A stretch of 46,305 nt of DNA from Coriobacteriia bacterium (GCA_023252055.1 JAHEXP010000008.1:1-46305), one strand, 5' to 3'; shown: positions 17,417 to 30,598, counted from the first letter of the stretch. Numbers and translations: made by a program. The notes: a model not told the origin generated them from the sequence alone.

Positions 17417-18528
17417 AGGGCGCTCCCCTCGGTGGTCACTGGTTGTCCCGCGGCCTTCGCGTCCTTCTGCACCTGGGCGAGCAGCATCGCCGCTCGCTGG
17501 TTGACGGAGGCGAGGTCAGTATTCCCGCGTGTCAGGGAAATGACGCGTGAGAACTGGTTGGCCGCGTTCTGGTACTGGATGGGGTCGGTGCTCATGTACA
17601 TGACGCCGAGGTTCAGGTTCGCGTTGACGTGGTCCGGATCGTGCCCGAGCACCGTCTTGAGCTCGGTGATCGCGACGTCGACCTTGCCCTGCCGCAGGTA
17701 GTCGGTGGCCAGATCGGTGCGTGCGTCGTCGTCCTTCGGGTCCAGCGCGATGACGCGCTCCCAGTACTTCACCGCGAACGGCAGGTAGGCGGTGTTCTGC
17801 TGAGCGAGGTTGTCGTAGACCGTGGCGAGCGAAACGAGCGTGTCCAGGTCATTCGGGTCCTTCTGCAGCCGGAACAGGTAGTTCAGCTCCTGCTGTTGAT
17901 CGACCGACAGTTGCGCGAGGAACTCGGGCGGCAGGTCGGTCAGCCCCGCCGTCTGCTTTCCGGCCGCGAAGGGGCTGAACAGCGTGAGATAGATCGCAGC
18001 CGCAAAGACAGCAAGTGCCACGCCGAGGATGCCGAGGGCCGTACGGTACCGCTGGAACGGACGCACGAAGAGCCTCTTCAGCGCGCCCTCCTCGGTCTCC
18101 ACGCGCTCGACCTCCAGGTGGTAGGACTGCGCCTTGAGCAGCATGTTGAGGTCGTTGGTGACGAGCGTCACCGGCCCGTCCCCGTTCGCATCGCGCACCG
18201 CCACCGCAACCGCGACGATCCGGTCGTCGGTGTTGCGGGAGTTGAGCCCCGCCGGGATCTCGGCCGAGGGCTCGATCCCGACGACGCGCACGCGGCCGCC
18301 CCCGCGAAGCTCCACCCCGTCCTTGAGGCTGCCACGCTCCGAGAGCTCGAACAGCGCGCGACTGATCTGGCGCCCGCGGTACCTGAGTTCGGGGTCGACC
18401 CGCGCGGTCTTGAGCTTGTCGATCTCGGACAGCACCATCTCGGGGATGACGACGTCCGCATCGTGGAACGTGTCGATCACGCCCGGATCGGACAGGAGCA
18501 CGTTCGTATCGATCACGACGGTACGCAC
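17413..18528 (-). CDS. PIN-domain (PhoH-type PIN) protein with single TM helix and C-terminal TPR domain
   Basis: GTG start at 18528; 'VVIDTNVLLSDPGVIDTFHDADVVIPEMVLSEIDKLK...NTDDRIVAVA...VTNDLNMLLKA' PIN motifs; TM 'ALGILGVALAVFAAAIYLTLF'; TPR-like 'AVKYWERVIALDPKDDDARTDLATDYLRQGKVDVAITELKTVLGHDPDHVNANLNLGVMY'. Confidence 0.82.
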   Translation of the reverse strand: MRTVVIDTNVLLSDPGVIDTFHDADVVIPEMVLSEIDKLKTARVDPELRYRGRQISRALFELSERGSLKDGVELRGGGRVRVVGIEPSAEIPAGLNSRNTDDRIVAVAVAVRDANGDGPVTLVTNDLNMLLKAQSYHLEVERVETEEGALKRLFVRPFQRYRTALGILGVALAVFAAAIYLTLFSPFAAGKQTAGLTDLPPEFLAQLSVDQQQELNYLFRLQKDPNDLDTLVSLATVYDNLAQQNTAYLPFAVKYWERVIALDPKDDDARTDLATDYLRQGKVDVAITELKTVLGHDPDHVNANLNLGVMYMSTDPIQYQNAANQFSRVISLTRGNTDLASVNQRAAMLLAQVQKDAKAAGQPVTTEGSAL

Positions 18529-18599
18529 GGCAAGCGCCTCGCTGACTGGTTGAGGATGGTGGCGTTCGAGGGGCCCGCACGCGGAGCCCGACCCCGACA

Positions 18600-18605
18600 A
18601 GTATA
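18600..18605 (-). promoter_or_regulatory. Candidate -10 (TATACT) for the PIN-TPR gene
   Basis: Minus-strand GGCTATACTTG, ~70 nt upstream of the GTG start. Confidence 0.4.
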
Positions 18606-18686
18606 GCCGCCGCGCCAGCGTACCCGCCGCAGCGGCGAGCATCGCCGCTGCGCCCCGTTGGCCGCCGCATGGCAGGGGATGACGGG

Positions 18687-18692
18687 TACGAT
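18687..18692 (+). promoter_or_regulatory. Candidate -10-like TACGAT for lon
   Basis: Part of recurring CGGGTACGATG (18683-18693), ~60 nt upstream of lon. Confidence 0.35.
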
Positions 18693-18750
18693 GTAGAAAC
18701 ACACACGCAGACGAACCCGTTCACGCCGGCCCGATTCGAGGCGCATCCAT

Positions 18751-21117
18751 ATGTCGACGATCGACGAGTCACCCACCGAGATACCGGACGTTCTGCCGCT
18801 GATCCCCCTGAGGGACCTCGTACTCTTCCCCAACCTCGTCGTGCCGCTGTTCGTGGGCCGTGAGAAGTCGATCCTCGCGCTCGAAGAGTCGCTGCGCGGC
18901 GACCACCTCGTCGCGCTCGTACTGCAGCGCGAGCCGGAGACCCAGGACCCGGGAGAGAACGACATCTACCCGGTGGGCTGTGTCGGCACCGTCCTGCAGG
19001 AACTCAAGCTCCCCGACGGGACCGCCAAGGCTCTTGTCGAAGGCGTCGTGCGCGTTCGCGTTCTCGAGTACGTGACGTCCGAGCCCTACCTCCAGGTCCG
19101 TGTAGAACGGATCGAGGAGGAGCTCGCGTCGGATGTGGAGACGCAGGCACTCATGCGCGCGCTGCTCGCTGATTTCGAGAAGGCCGCGGAGCTGGGGAAG
19201 CCGATCCCGCAGGAGGTCCTGATCGCCGCCGGCGCCATCGAGGAACCCGGCCGGCTCGCGGACTTCGTCGCGTTCCACCTCAACCTCAAGTCCGATGAGA
19301 AGCAGGCGATCCTCGAGGCGGCCAAGCCGATCGCGCGGCTCGAACAGGCTTCGATGTTCCTACGCCAGGAACTCCAGATCCTCGAGCTGGGCTCGAAGAT
19401 CCAGAACCGCGTGAAGGAGTCGCTCAACGCCTCGCAGCGGGAGTACTTCCTGCGCGAGCAGATGAAAGCCATCCAGCAGGAACTCGGCACCTTCGACGAG
19501 ACGCAGCAGGAACTCGACGAGTACCGCGAGAAGATCGTGGCCGCCAAGATGCCGGAGGGCGTCGAGGCGAAGGCGGTCAAGGAGCTGGGGCGTCTGGAGA
19601 AGATGCCGCAGGCCGCAGCCGAGACCGGTGTGATCCGCACCTACCTCGATTGGCTCGTCGGCGTTCCGTGGGCGGTCGAGGATGACGAGAAGCTCGACCT
19701 CATCGAAGCGCGCCGCATCCTGGACGAGGACCACTACGGTCTCGAGAAGGTCAAGGAGCGCATCCTCGAGTACCTCGCGGTCCACAAGCTCACCGACACG
19801 ATGCGCGGACCGATCCTGTGTTTCGTGGGACCTCCGGGCGTGGGCAAGACATCGATCGGCAAGTCGATCGCCCGCTCGTTGGGTCGCAAGTTCATCCGCA
19901 TGTCGCTGGGTGGCGTACGGGACGAGGCTGAGATCCGCGGCCACCGTCGCACGTACGTGGGCGCGCTCCCGGGGCGCATCATCCAGTCGATCTCGACGGC
20001 GGGCACGCGCAACCCGGTCTTCATGATGGACGAGATCGACAAGGTGGGCGTCGACTTCCGAGGCGACCCCACGGCGGCGCTGCTCGAAGCTCTCGACCCC
20101 GAGCAGAACGACAGTTTCCAGGACCACTACCTCGAAGTGCCGTTCGACCTGTCCGACGTCATGTTCATCACGACGGCGAACATGCTCGATACGATCCCGC
20201 CCGCCCTACAGGACCGGATGGAGGTCATCCACTTCCCGGGCTACACCGAGGACGAGAAGCTCCACATCGCCCGGCAATACCTCGTGCCGAAGCAGTTGCG
20301 CGAGCACGGCCTCAAGACCACGAAACTCGAGATAACCGACGAGGCGCTCAGCGAGATCGTCAGGCGTTACACCCGTGAGGCGGGCGTGCGCGGCCTCGAG
20401 CGGCAGATCGCCTCGATCTGCCGGCAGGTGGCTCGCCGCGTCGTCGAGGGCCATGGCCGCAAGACGCGCGTGACACAGCGCACGGTCCACACGTACCTCG
20501 GCCCCGCGCGCTTCAGCTACGGCATCGCCGAGGAGTCCGACGAGGTCGGCACCGCCACCGGTCTTGTGTGGACCGAAGTCGGCGGCGATGTCATCTCCAT
20601 CGAAGCCACAACGATGGCGGGCAAGGGCGAACTCATCCTCACGGGTCAGCTCGGCGACGTCATGCGTGAGTCCGCCCAGGCGGCGGTGTCCTACATCCGC
20701 GCCCATGTGTCCGACTGGGACATCGACCCCGCCTTCAACGAGAAGCTCGACCTGCACATCCACGTGCCCGCGGCCGCCACGCCGAAGGACGGGCCCTCCG
20801 CGGGCATCACGATGGCCACGGCGATCGCATCTGCGCTCATGGGATGCCCGATCCGGCGTGAGGTCGCGATGACCGGCGAGATCACCTTGCGCGGCCACGT
20901 GCTGCCCATCGGCGGCCTCAAGGAGAAGCTGCTGGCGGCGCACCGAGCCGGGATCAAGACGGTGCTGATCCCGAAGGAGAACGTGCGCGACCTCGATCTT
21001 CTGCCGCCGCACGTACGCGACGAGGTGGAGATCGTGCCGGTGGAGCGCATGGACGAGGTGCTCGCCCGGGCGCTGGTGGCGCCGTGTCGGCCCAACGCGC
21101 GGAAGACCGCCAAGTGA
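18751..21117 (+). CDS. lon: ATP-dependent Lon protease
   Basis: '[23 protein letters not shown]', Walker A '[15 protein letters not shown]', protease '[14 protein letters not shown]' Ser-Lys dyad region. Confidence 0.98.
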   Translation: MSTIDESPTEIPDVLPLIPLRDLVLFPNLVVPLFVGREKSILALEESLRGDHLVALVLQREPETQDPGENDIYPVGCVGTVLQELKLPDGTAKALVEGVVRVRVLEYVTSEPYLQVRVERIEEELASDVETQALMRALLADFEKAAELGKPIPQEVLIAAGAIEEPGRLADFVAFHLNLKSDEKQAILEAAKPIARLEQASMFLRQELQILELGSKIQNRVKESLNASQREYFLREQMKAIQQELGTFDETQQELDEYREKIVAAKMPEGVEAKAVKELGRLEKMPQAAAETGVIRTYLDWLVGVPWAVEDDEKLDLIEARRILDEDHYGLEKVKERILEYLAVHKLTDTMRGPILCFVGPPGVGKTSIGKSIARSLGRKFIRMSLGGVRDEAEIRGHRRTYVGALPGRIIQSISTAGTRNPVFMMDEIDKVGVDFRGDPTAALLEALDPEQNDSFQDHYLEVPFDLSDVMFITTANMLDTIPPALQDRMEVIHFPGYTEDEKLHIARQYLVPKQLREHGLKTTKLEITDEALSEIVRRYTREAGVRGLERQIASICRQVARRVVEGHGRKTRVTQRTVHTYLGPARFSYGIAEESDEVGTATGLVWTEVGGDVISIEATTMAGKGELILTGQLGDVMRESAQAAVSYIRAHVSDWDIDPAFNEKLDLHIHVPAAATPKDGPSAGITMATAIASALMGCPIRREVAMTGEITLRGHVLPIGGLKEKLLAAHRAGIKTVLIPKENVRDLDLLPPHVRDEVEIVPVERMDEVLARALVAPCRPNARKTAK

Positions 21118-21131
21118 CCAAGGGAGAACCG

Positions 21132-22076
21132 ATGCGCGTGCTCGTCACCGGCGGGGCCGGCTTCATCGGCAGTAACCTCGTACACGCTCTGGTCGTCGGG
21201 GGCCACGAGGTCGGCGTGATAGACGATTTCTCGACCGGGAAGATGGCCAATGTCCATCCGGCCGTGTGGCTGCGGCACATGGACATCCTCGATCCGACCC
21301 TGCCCGACGTGGTCGCGGAGTTCGCCCCCGAGGCCGTCGTGCACCTTGCGGCGCAGACGGACGTCACGCGTTCGATCGCGGATCCCTCGAGGGACCGCGC
21401 GGTGAATGTCGAGGGCACGACGGCCGTCGCGCGCGCGGCCGCAGCCGCCGGGGTCGGTCGCATGCTCTCGGCTTCCTCCGCCGCGGTGTATGGCAATCCG
21501 GAGAGCCTGCCGATCGCCGAAGACGCTCTCAAGAACCCGATCAACCCGTATGGTTCCTCGAAACTCGAGGCGGAGGCCGCGCTCGCGGAGGCGCTGGCAG
21601 GAACCACGGTCGATTTCGCTTCGATGCGGTTCTCGAACGTGTACGGACCGCGGCAGGACGGCCACGGCGAGGGCGGCGTCGTCGCGATCTTCGCGGCGCG
21701 CCTCGCCGCGGGCGAACGTCCGGTGATCTATGGCGATGGGCGTCAGACGCGCGATTTCATCTACGTGGGCGACGTGGTCGGCTTCATCGTGTGCGCTCTT
21801 GAAGCGGACTCTCCGCTTGCCGGGCCCATGCCCGACGGGCCGGCATACAACGTCTCGACGGGACATGCCGCCTCGGTCCAGCAGGTCGCCGCCTATCTGA
21901 GCGCGGCCTCGATGGTCCTCAAGCAGCCGGAATTCGCAGAGGCGCGCAACGGGGACATCGCCGACAGCGTGCTCGACCCGGGCAAGGCCGCCTCCGCCTT
22001 GGGGTGGTCGGCCGGTCAGTCTCTCGACCGGGGGCTCGCCTTCACATGGCGGTGGATGTGCGCGAACCCGAGCTGA
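21132..22076 (+). CDS. NAD-dependent epimerase/dehydratase (UDP-glucose 4-epimerase-like extended SDR)
   Basis: Start ATG 21132; 'MRVLVTGGAGFIGSNLVHAL', 'INPYGSSKLEAE' YxxxK, 'FSNVYGPRQD'. Confidence 0.9.
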   Translation: MRVLVTGGAGFIGSNLVHALVVGGHEVGVIDDFSTGKMANVHPAVWLRHMDILDPTLPDVVAEFAPEAVVHLAAQTDVTRSIADPSRDRAVNVEGTTAVARAAAAAGVGRMLSASSAAVYGNPESLPIAEDALKNPINPYGSSKLEAEAALAEALAGTTVDFASMRFSNVYGPRQDGHGEGGVVAIFAARLAAGERPVIYGDGRQTRDFIYVGDVVGFIVCALEADSPLAGPMPDGPAYNVSTGHAASVQQVAAYLSAASMVLKQPEFAEARNGDIADSVLDPGKAASALGWSAGQSLDRGLAFTWRWMCANPS

Positions 22077-22627
22077 ATGGCGCGGCGGAGTTGAGATCCG
22101 CCTACGAGGCGAAGGCGCGAGCCGAACTCGCGGACGCCGACGCGCTCATCGGGGCACGGCCCGGCGCGTGGGACGGCGAGGTCGTCGGTCCGCGCATCGC
22201 ATTCGTGGTGGCGCGGCGTTCGGCCGACGGGTCCGGCTTCGTGGACGCGACCACCGCTGGCGCCCTGGAGAAGGCCGCCGGTGCACTCGGGGCCTCCGGC
22301 TCCGTGTTCATGATCGCCTCATGGCCGGTGGCGGCTGCAACATCGGGCCCGCGTTGCGCGCGGCTGCGACTCGCGCTGGAGGCGGTCGACGCCCCCGTCG
22401 TCATCGCGCTGGACCAGGCCGGTGCTGAAGATCTTGCCGCCGCCTTCGATGTGCCGGAACTCCGGCCGGGCCACCCTGTCCGTGCGTTCGGCCGTCATCT
22501 GGGCGCCGTGGGCGACTTCGCCGCGTCCCTCGGGGACGCGGACGCAAAGTCGCGCGCATGGATCGGGATGAAGTCGGTCGCGGCCGCCGCAGGTCTGGAA
22601 ACGAAAGGGCGCCCGAAGGCGCCCTGA
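22046..22627 (+). CDS. Hypothetical protein
   Basis: ATG at 22046 overlaps the 3' end of the epimerase; no family recognised. Confidence 0.6.
   Translation: MAVDVREPELNGAAELRSAYEAKARAELADADALIGARPGAWDGEVVGPRIAFVVARRSADGSGFVDATTAGALEKAAGALGASGSVFMIASWPVAAATSGPRCARLRLALEAVDAPVVIALDQAGAEDLAAAFDVPELRPGHPVRAFGRHLGAVGDFAASLGDADAKSRAWIGMKSVAAAAGLETKGRPKAP
22606..22625. terminator. Hairpin overlapping the stop codon of the hypothetical gene
   Basis: AGGGCGCC-CGAA-GGCGCCCT perfect 8-bp stem with tetraloop; genes converge here. Confidence 0.55.
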
Positions 22628-22676
22628 TCGATCATGCTTCCGCGGTCGACCGCCCCGGCGGTGGTCCCGCCTCTGC

Positions 22677-22865
22677 TCAGTCGTCCTCGACTTCGGTGAT
22701 CGCGCCCATCGGGCACTCTTCCAGGCACGACTCGCACCCGGTGCAATCGTCCTCGTTGACCGCCTCGGCGACGTCGCCGACGAGCTCGATGACGTTCTGG
22801 GGACACGCGTCGACACACACTCCGCAGCCGGAGCACTCGTCTTCATTGATGATCGGTCGGGGCAT
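22677..22865 (-). CDS. 2x[4Fe-4S] ferredoxin
   Basis: 'CSGCGVCVDACP' and 'CTGCESCLEECP' cluster motifs; start ATG at 22865. Confidence 0.95.
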   Translation of the reverse strand: MPRPIINEDECSGCGVCVDACPQNVIELVGDVAEAVNEDDCTGCESCLEECPMGAITEVEDD

Positions 22866-23036
22866 GTGCGTTCCTCTTCCACGCGAGAGCCTGCTCCAGT
22901 GAGTTGCGCCGTACCTTACCCACTGCCGGGCCGGGTGTAAAGACGCTTCCGCGGCCGTCTTCCGCGCGCGTTTCCACTGAAGGTCGCGAGCGGGTCGATC
23001 GGAAGGCGCCCACAGTGGTTTCCACGCTCGGGAGCA

Positions 23037-23047
23037 CGGGTACGATG
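23037..23047 (+). promoter_or_regulatory. CGGGTACGATG element upstream of dnaK
   Basis: Second copy of recurring intergenic motif. Confidence 0.3.
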
Positions 23048-23067
23048 AACGTACGACGCGAACAAAA

Positions 23068-23098
23068 CTTGACAATGAGTCACTCAGATTTGTACCAT
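23068..23098 (+). promoter_or_regulatory. dnaK promoter with overlapping HAIR-like HspR operator
   Basis: -35 TTGACA (23069-23074), 18-nt spacer, -10 TACCAT (23093-23098); CTTGACA-N7-ACTCAGA (23068-23088) matches the HAIR layout CTTGAGT-N7-ACTCAAG. Confidence 0.65.
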
Positions 23099-23156
23099 TC
23101 GTTGGCGGCACATCGTGCCGGCTACAGGTCTGCATCTGGAAGGAGTCCCGAACACC

Positions 23157-25058
23157 ATGGGCAAGGTCATAGGCATCGACCTCGGAACCACCAACTCGGC
23201 GATGGCCGTACTCGAAGGCGGGGAACCCGCCATCATCATCAACGCTGAAGGCGATCGCACGACGCCTTCGGTCGTCGCGTTCCGCAAGGACGGCGAGCGC
23301 ATCGTCGGCAAGGCCGCCAAGAACCAGGCGATCACCAACCCCGAGAACACGGTGAAGTCGGTCAAGCGCTTCATCGGCCGCAAGTTCGAGGAGACGGTCT
23401 CCGAGCGCAAGACCGTCGCATTCAAGGTCGTCAAAGGCAAGGACGGCCGTGCGTCCGTCGAGATCGAGGGCAAGGACTTCACCCCCGAAGAGATCTCCGC
23501 GATGATCCTCGGCAAGCTCAAGGCCGACGCCGAGAAGTACCTGGGCGAGCCGGTCACGCAGGCGGTCATCACCGTCCCTGCGTACTTCAACGACATGCAG
23601 CGCCAGGCCACCAAGGACGCCGGTAAGATCGCCGGCCTCGAGGTCCTGCGCATCATCAACGAGCCGACAGCCGCCGCGCTCGCATACGGCCTCGACAAGG
23701 GCTCCGGTGAGCAGACCGTTCTCGTCTTCGACCTCGGCGGCGGCACGTTCGACGTGTCGATCCTCGAACTCGGCGACGGGGTCTACGAGGTCAAGTCCAC
23801 CAACGGCGACAACCACCTCGGCGGCGACGACTGGGACCAGAAGGTCATCGACTGGCTTGCGGACAAGTTCAAGGCCGATCACGGCATCGACCTGCGCAAC
23901 GACAAGATGGCCCTCCAGCGTCTGAAGGAGAAGGCCGAACAGGCGAAGATGGAGCTGTCCGGCGCACAGACCGCCAAGATCGAGCTCCCCTTCATCACCG
24001 CCGACGCCTCAGGCCCGAAGCATATGGACTACGAGCTGACGCGCGCCGAGTTCCTCAAGATCACCGCGGACCTTCTGGACCGGTGCAAGAAGCCGGTCGA
24101 GGCCGCCATGAAGGACGCTGGCATGAAGATGGGCGATCTTGACGAGGTCATCCTCGTCGGTGGCTCGACGCGCATGCCCGCCGTGCAGGAGCTCGTGAAG
24201 TCGCTCACCGGCAAGGACCCGCACATGGGCGTCAACCCGGACGAGGTCGTGGCGCTGGGCGCTGCGGTCCAGGGCGGCGTGCTCGCCGGCGACGTCAAGG
24301 GCATCCTGCTGCTCGACGTGACCCCGCTGTCGCTGGGCGTCGAGACCATGGGCGGCGTCATGACGCGGATGATCGAGCGCAACACCACGATCCCGACCCG
24401 TAAGACGGAGACGTACACGACCGCCGCCGACGGCCAGACCTCGGTGGAGATCCACGTCCTGCAGGGTGAGCGCGAGATGGCCGGCGACAACAAGACGCTC
24501 GGCAAGTTCCACCTCGTCGGCCTCCCCGCCGCACCGCGTGGCGTGCCGCAGATCGAGGTCACGTTCGACATCGATGCCAACGGCATCGTCAATGTATCGG
24601 CCAAGGACCGCGGCACCGGCCAGGAGCAGCGCATCACGATCTCCGGCACCACGGCACTGTCCGACGACGAGGTCGACAAGATGGTGAAGGACGCCGAGTC
24701 CAACGCCGACGAGGACCGCAAGCGTAAGGAACAGGCCGAGGCCCGCAATATCGCCGACACGCTCGTCTACCAGACCGAGAAGACCCTCAAGGATCTTGGC
24801 GACAAGGTTCCCGAAGAGACGAAGAACGATGTCGAATCGGCCATCACCGGTGCCAAGGCTGCGCTCGAGGGCGACGACACCGAGGCCCTGACCGCTGCCA
24901 GCGACAAGCTGCGCGAGGCGGGGATGAAGCTCGGCGAGATCGCGTACCAGACCGCCGAGGCCGCAGCCCCTGAAGGCGAGGCTGCTGAAGGCGCCGCGGC
25001 ACCGGCCGAGGACGAGGAAGTCGCCGACTTCGAAGTCGTCGACGACGAGCAGAAGTAG
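23157..25058 (+). CDS. dnaK: Molecular chaperone DnaK (Hsp70)
   Basis: '[21 protein letters not shown]', '[20 protein letters not shown]', C-terminal '[14 protein letters not shown]'. Confidence 0.99.
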   Translation: MGKVIGIDLGTTNSAMAVLEGGEPAIIINAEGDRTTPSVVAFRKDGERIVGKAAKNQAITNPENTVKSVKRFIGRKFEETVSERKTVAFKVVKGKDGRASVEIEGKDFTPEEISAMILGKLKADAEKYLGEPVTQAVITVPAYFNDMQRQATKDAGKIAGLEVLRIINEPTAAALAYGLDKGSGEQTVLVFDLGGGTFDVSILELGDGVYEVKSTNGDNHLGGDDWDQKVIDWLADKFKADHGIDLRNDKMALQRLKEKAEQAKMELSGAQTAKIELPFITADASGPKHMDYELTRAEFLKITADLLDRCKKPVEAAMKDAGMKMGDLDEVILVGGSTRMPAVQELVKSLTGKDPHMGVNPDEVVALGAAVQGGVLAGDVKGILLLDVTPLSLGVETMGGVMTRMIERNTTIPTRKTETYTTAADGQTSVEIHVLQGEREMAGDNKTLGKFHLVGLPAAPRGVPQIEVTFDIDANGIVNVSAKDRGTGQEQRITISGTTALSDDEVDKMVKDAESNADEDRKRKEQAEARNIADTLVYQTEKTLKDLGDKVPEETKNDVESAITGAKAALEGDDTEALTAASDKLREAGMKLGEIAYQTAEAAAPEGEAAEGAAAPAEDEEVADFEVVDDEQK

Positions 25059-25066
25059 AGGCGTCC

Positions 25067-25675
25067 ATGCCCGATAAGCGGAACACGCACGGTGCTCCGC
25101 GCGACGACGAGCGCGCGCCGAAGGTCGCTCCCGGCACCGATCCGGAGCTTGTGGACGACCTCGGCGCGCTGCTCGGCGAGCAGCGCGACACCTCAGCAGC
25201 GCTCGAGGCCGCCCGCGACGAGGCAGCTCGCAACCTGGCGACCGCGCAGCGCTGGCAGGCCGAGTTCGAGAACTACAAGCGCCGCCAGGAGCGTGACGCG
25301 CTCGACGTGCGCCTCCGCGCGAGCGAGCGCATCATCACCGAGCTGATCCCGGTGCTCGACGATCTCGACCGGACGATCGCGCACACGGTCGCGAGCGCCG
25401 ATTCCGGTGGAGAGCTCGAGCACCTGCTCTCCGGCGTCGAGATGGTGCGCTCCCGGGTCCTCTCCGTGTTCGCCAAGGAGGGCGTCGACGTCGTCGACCC
25501 GTTCGGCTCGGAGTTCGATCCGCACTCCCACCACGCGGTCGGGCAGCGCGAGGATCTCGAAGTGCCGGAGAACACGGTGGTCGAGGTGTACCAGAAGGGC
25601 TACCTGATGGGCGGCCGGGTCGTTCGCCCGGCGATGGTCATCGTGAGCGCCGGCGGCCCTGCGCGCACGGCGTAG
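25067..25675 (+). CDS. grpE: Nucleotide exchange factor GrpE
   Basis: 'LATAQRWQAEFENYKRRQERD', 'VVEVYQKGYLMGGRVVRPAMVIVS'. Confidence 0.96.
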   Translation: MPDKRNTHGAPRDDERAPKVAPGTDPELVDDLGALLGEQRDTSAALEAARDEAARNLATAQRWQAEFENYKRRQERDALDVRLRASERIITELIPVLDDLDRTIAHTVASADSGGELEHLLSGVEMVRSRVLSVFAKEGVDVVDPFGSEFDPHSHHAVGQREDLEVPENTVVEVYQKGYLMGGRVVRPAMVIVSAGGPARTA

Positions 25676-25687
25676 GCGGGGGCCACC

Positions 25688-26851
25688 ATGGCCGCCAAGG
25701 ACTACTACGAGACGCTCGGTGTGCCGAAGTCCGCGACCGCCGAGGAGATCAAGAAGGCGTACCGCCGACTTGCCCGCAAACACCACCCGGACACCGGCGG
25801 CACCGAGGAGAAGTTCAAGGAGATCGGCGAGGCCTACGAGGTCCTCTCCGACCCCGAGAAGAGAAGCCAATACGACCAGTTCGGCGCGTACTTCGGCGGG
25901 AACGTGCCTCCCGGCGCAGGAAGTTCCGGCGCGGGCGCGGGTGGCTGGCCCGGCGGTGCACCTGGCCAAGGCGGCTACCAGTATTCCAACGTCGACCTCG
26001 GCGACCTCGGCGACATGTTCGGCAACCTCTTCGGTGGCGGCATGCCCGGCGGGGCGACCACCGGCTCGTCGCGCGGCAAGGCGCAAGCCTCTGCGCAGCG
26101 CGGGCGCGACCTCACGTACGAGGTCTCTCTCAGTTTCGACGACGCGCTGACCGGCGTCTCCACCAAGGTGGACGTGCAGCGCACAGAGAACTGCCCCACC
26201 TGTCACGGATCGGGAGCCGCTCCCGGGACCTCGCCCGTCACGTGCCCCGTCTGCCATGGCAGCGGCCACGTAGCCGAGGGTCAGGGCCTGTTCTCATTCT
26301 CACGGCCCTGCCCGCGCTGCGGGGGCGCCGGCACCGTCATCGAGACGCCGTGCCCGACGTGCCGGGGCAAGGGCAAGGTCGTCAAGACGAAGCCGGTGAC
26401 CATCCAGATCCCACCCGGCGTCACCGACGGCGGCAAGATCCGCTTCAAGGGCAAGGGGGAGCCCGGCAGCGGCGGGGGACCCGCCGGCGACCTCTACGTG
26501 GTCACGCGGATCAAGGCGCATCCGTACTTCACCCGCGAGGGCGCGGACGTGATCCTCGAGCTTCCGGTGACCGTCACCGAGGCCGCTCTGGGCGCCCAAC
26601 TCGAGGTGCCGACGCCCGGCGGAGGGCGCGTGAAGCTCAAGGTCGCCGAGGGCACGCAGGACGGCAAGGTGTACAAGCTCCCGGGCAAGGGCGCACCGCG
26701 CCTGAAGGGCAACGGGAGCGGCGACATGCGCGTCCGCGTCAAGCTCGTGGTTCCGCAGGACCTCAACGCCGAGCAGAAGGAACTCCTGAAGAGGTTCGCC
26801 TCCTCGCGGGGTGAAGCGGACTCGGTCCGCGCTCACCTCGCGAAGGACTGA
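25688..26851 (+). CDS. dnaJ: Chaperone DnaJ
   Basis: J domain with HPD, G/F region, four CxxCxGxG zinc repeats. Confidence 0.98.
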   Translation: MAAKDYYETLGVPKSATAEEIKKAYRRLARKHHPDTGGTEEKFKEIGEAYEVLSDPEKRSQYDQFGAYFGGNVPPGAGSSGAGAGGWPGGAPGQGGYQYSNVDLGDLGDMFGNLFGGGMPGGATTGSSRGKAQASAQRGRDLTYEVSLSFDDALTGVSTKVDVQRTENCPTCHGSGAAPGTSPVTCPVCHGSGHVAEGQGLFSFSRPCPRCGGAGTVIETPCPTCRGKGKVVKTKPVTIQIPPGVTDGGKIRFKGKGEPGSGGGPAGDLYVVTRIKAHPYFTREGADVILELPVTVTEAALGAQLEVPTPGGGRVKLKVAEGTQDGKVYKLPGKGAPRLKGNGSGDMRVRVKLVVPQDLNAEQKELLKRFASSRGEADSVRAHLAKD

Positions 26852-26867
26852 GGGAAGGACGACCTGG

Positions 26868-27287
26868 ATGCCACGAAGACGCCGCGGGACCCAAGTGGAC
26901 AGTGACCGTCCGCTGTACATGATCAGCGTCGCAGCCGAACTGGCGGGCGTGCATCCGCAGACGCTTCGGATCTACGAGCGCAGGCAGCTCGTGAGCCCCA
27001 AGCGGAGCTCGGGCAACACCCGCCTGTACTCGGATGCCGACATCGAGCGCCTGCGCCTCATCCAGCAGCTCACCCAGGACGAGGGCATCAACCTCGCCGG
27101 TGTGATCCACATCATCGAGCTGGAGGACGAGCGCGCCCGCCTGGATGACGAGACGCGGCAACTGCGCATGCTCGTGGAAGCGATGCGCCGCCGTTTGGCG
27201 GAGCATGAGGCAGCCCGCGCCCGGGTCACCCGGACAGAGCTGGTACTCGTGCCGCGCGGCGGGCTCCAGAGGAGATTCATGGGGTGA
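26868..27287 (+). CDS. hspR: HspR-type MerR-family heat shock repressor
   Basis: 'MISVAAELAGVHPQTLRIYERRQLVSPKRSSGNTRLYSDADIERLRLIQQLTQDEGINLAGV'. Confidence 0.93.
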   Translation: MPRRRRGTQVDSDRPLYMISVAAELAGVHPQTLRIYERRQLVSPKRSSGNTRLYSDADIERLRLIQQLTQDEGINLAGVIHIIELEDERARLDDETRQLRMLVEAMRRRLAEHEAARARVTRTELVLVPRGGLQRRFMG

Positions 27288-27320
27288 TGGCCCGCCCCTC
27301 GATGCGAAGGACGATGCGTC

Positions 27321-29909
<2,589 letters not shown>

Positions 29910-29935
29910 AGCGACGGTGATGCGGCGACCGTTCC

Positions 29936-30244
29936 CTACTTCACGAAGTAGGCGATCAGCGCGGACCGCTCCGCGGCGGTCAGGTTCGCACCGTGCCCGA
30001 CCATGCGGTCGAGCAGCTTCTCCGCGGCGTCCGTGCTGGGCGCCTTCCAGTTCAGCGCCTTTGCGACCGGATGACACCCGAAACACCGCGCCTCGACGAT
30101 CTCCTCGACGCGGCTCGGAGCCTGAGTGGGCGCCTGCGCGGGAGTCCTCGGAGTGGCGGAGCACGCCGTGACCGCTAACGCGGCGGCCATGAGGAGCAGG
30201 GCGGCGCAGGCCCGTGCCGTTCGCTTGGTCGTCGGCGCGTGCAT
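29936..30244 (-). CDS. Small c-type cytochrome-like lipoprotein
   Basis: ATG at 30244; lipobox 'AALAVTACS'; single CFGCH heme-binding motif. Confidence 0.75.
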   Translation of the reverse strand: MHAPTTKRTARACAALLLMAAALAVTACSATPRTPAQAPTQAPSRVEEIVEARCFGCHPVAKALNWKAPSTDAAEKLLDRMVGHGANLTAAERSALIAYFVK

Positions 30245-30252
30245 CGAGGCTC

Positions 30253-30471
30253 CTAACCGATCGAGATGCCGAGCCAGCTGACGATCCCGACAACGCCGTG
30301 CACTGCCACAAGGGTAGCGAGCCCGTAGCCGATGAGCCGATGCGTAGCGCGAATGCGTGGGACCCGGTGGCGGTGCATCCGGTGACCGCTCCATGCCTGG
30401 AAGGCGACGGCCAGCGCGAGCGCGACGCCCGACGGCACCAGAACGCTAGCCAGTGGGAGTCCGAACAGCAC
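30253..30471 (-). CDS. 72-aa two-TM membrane protein with paired intramembrane histidines (possible heme b protein)
   Basis: GTG start at 30471 with GGAGG upstream; 'RATHRLIGYGLATLVAVHGVVGIVSWL' His-x13-His. Confidence 0.6.
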   Translation of the reverse strand: MLFGLPLASVLVPSGVALALAVAFQAWSGHRMHRHRVPRIRATHRLIGYGLATLVAVHGVVGIVSWLGISIG

Positions 30472-30598
30472 CGCGCCTCCTTCCGCACGCAGCGGACGTC
30501 GCGTATGTACCCTGATCGGAGCGCCGACCCTTTCGGTGCACGTCCGTGCGGAGCGGGTGGCTGCTGTCGCGCGACCTGCGGCGAACCGCGAGCCGCCC

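Noticed and set aside
18529-18750. Possible HAIR/HspR operator upstream of lon
   Set aside because: No CTTGA...ACTCA spaced pair seen in this intergenic region.
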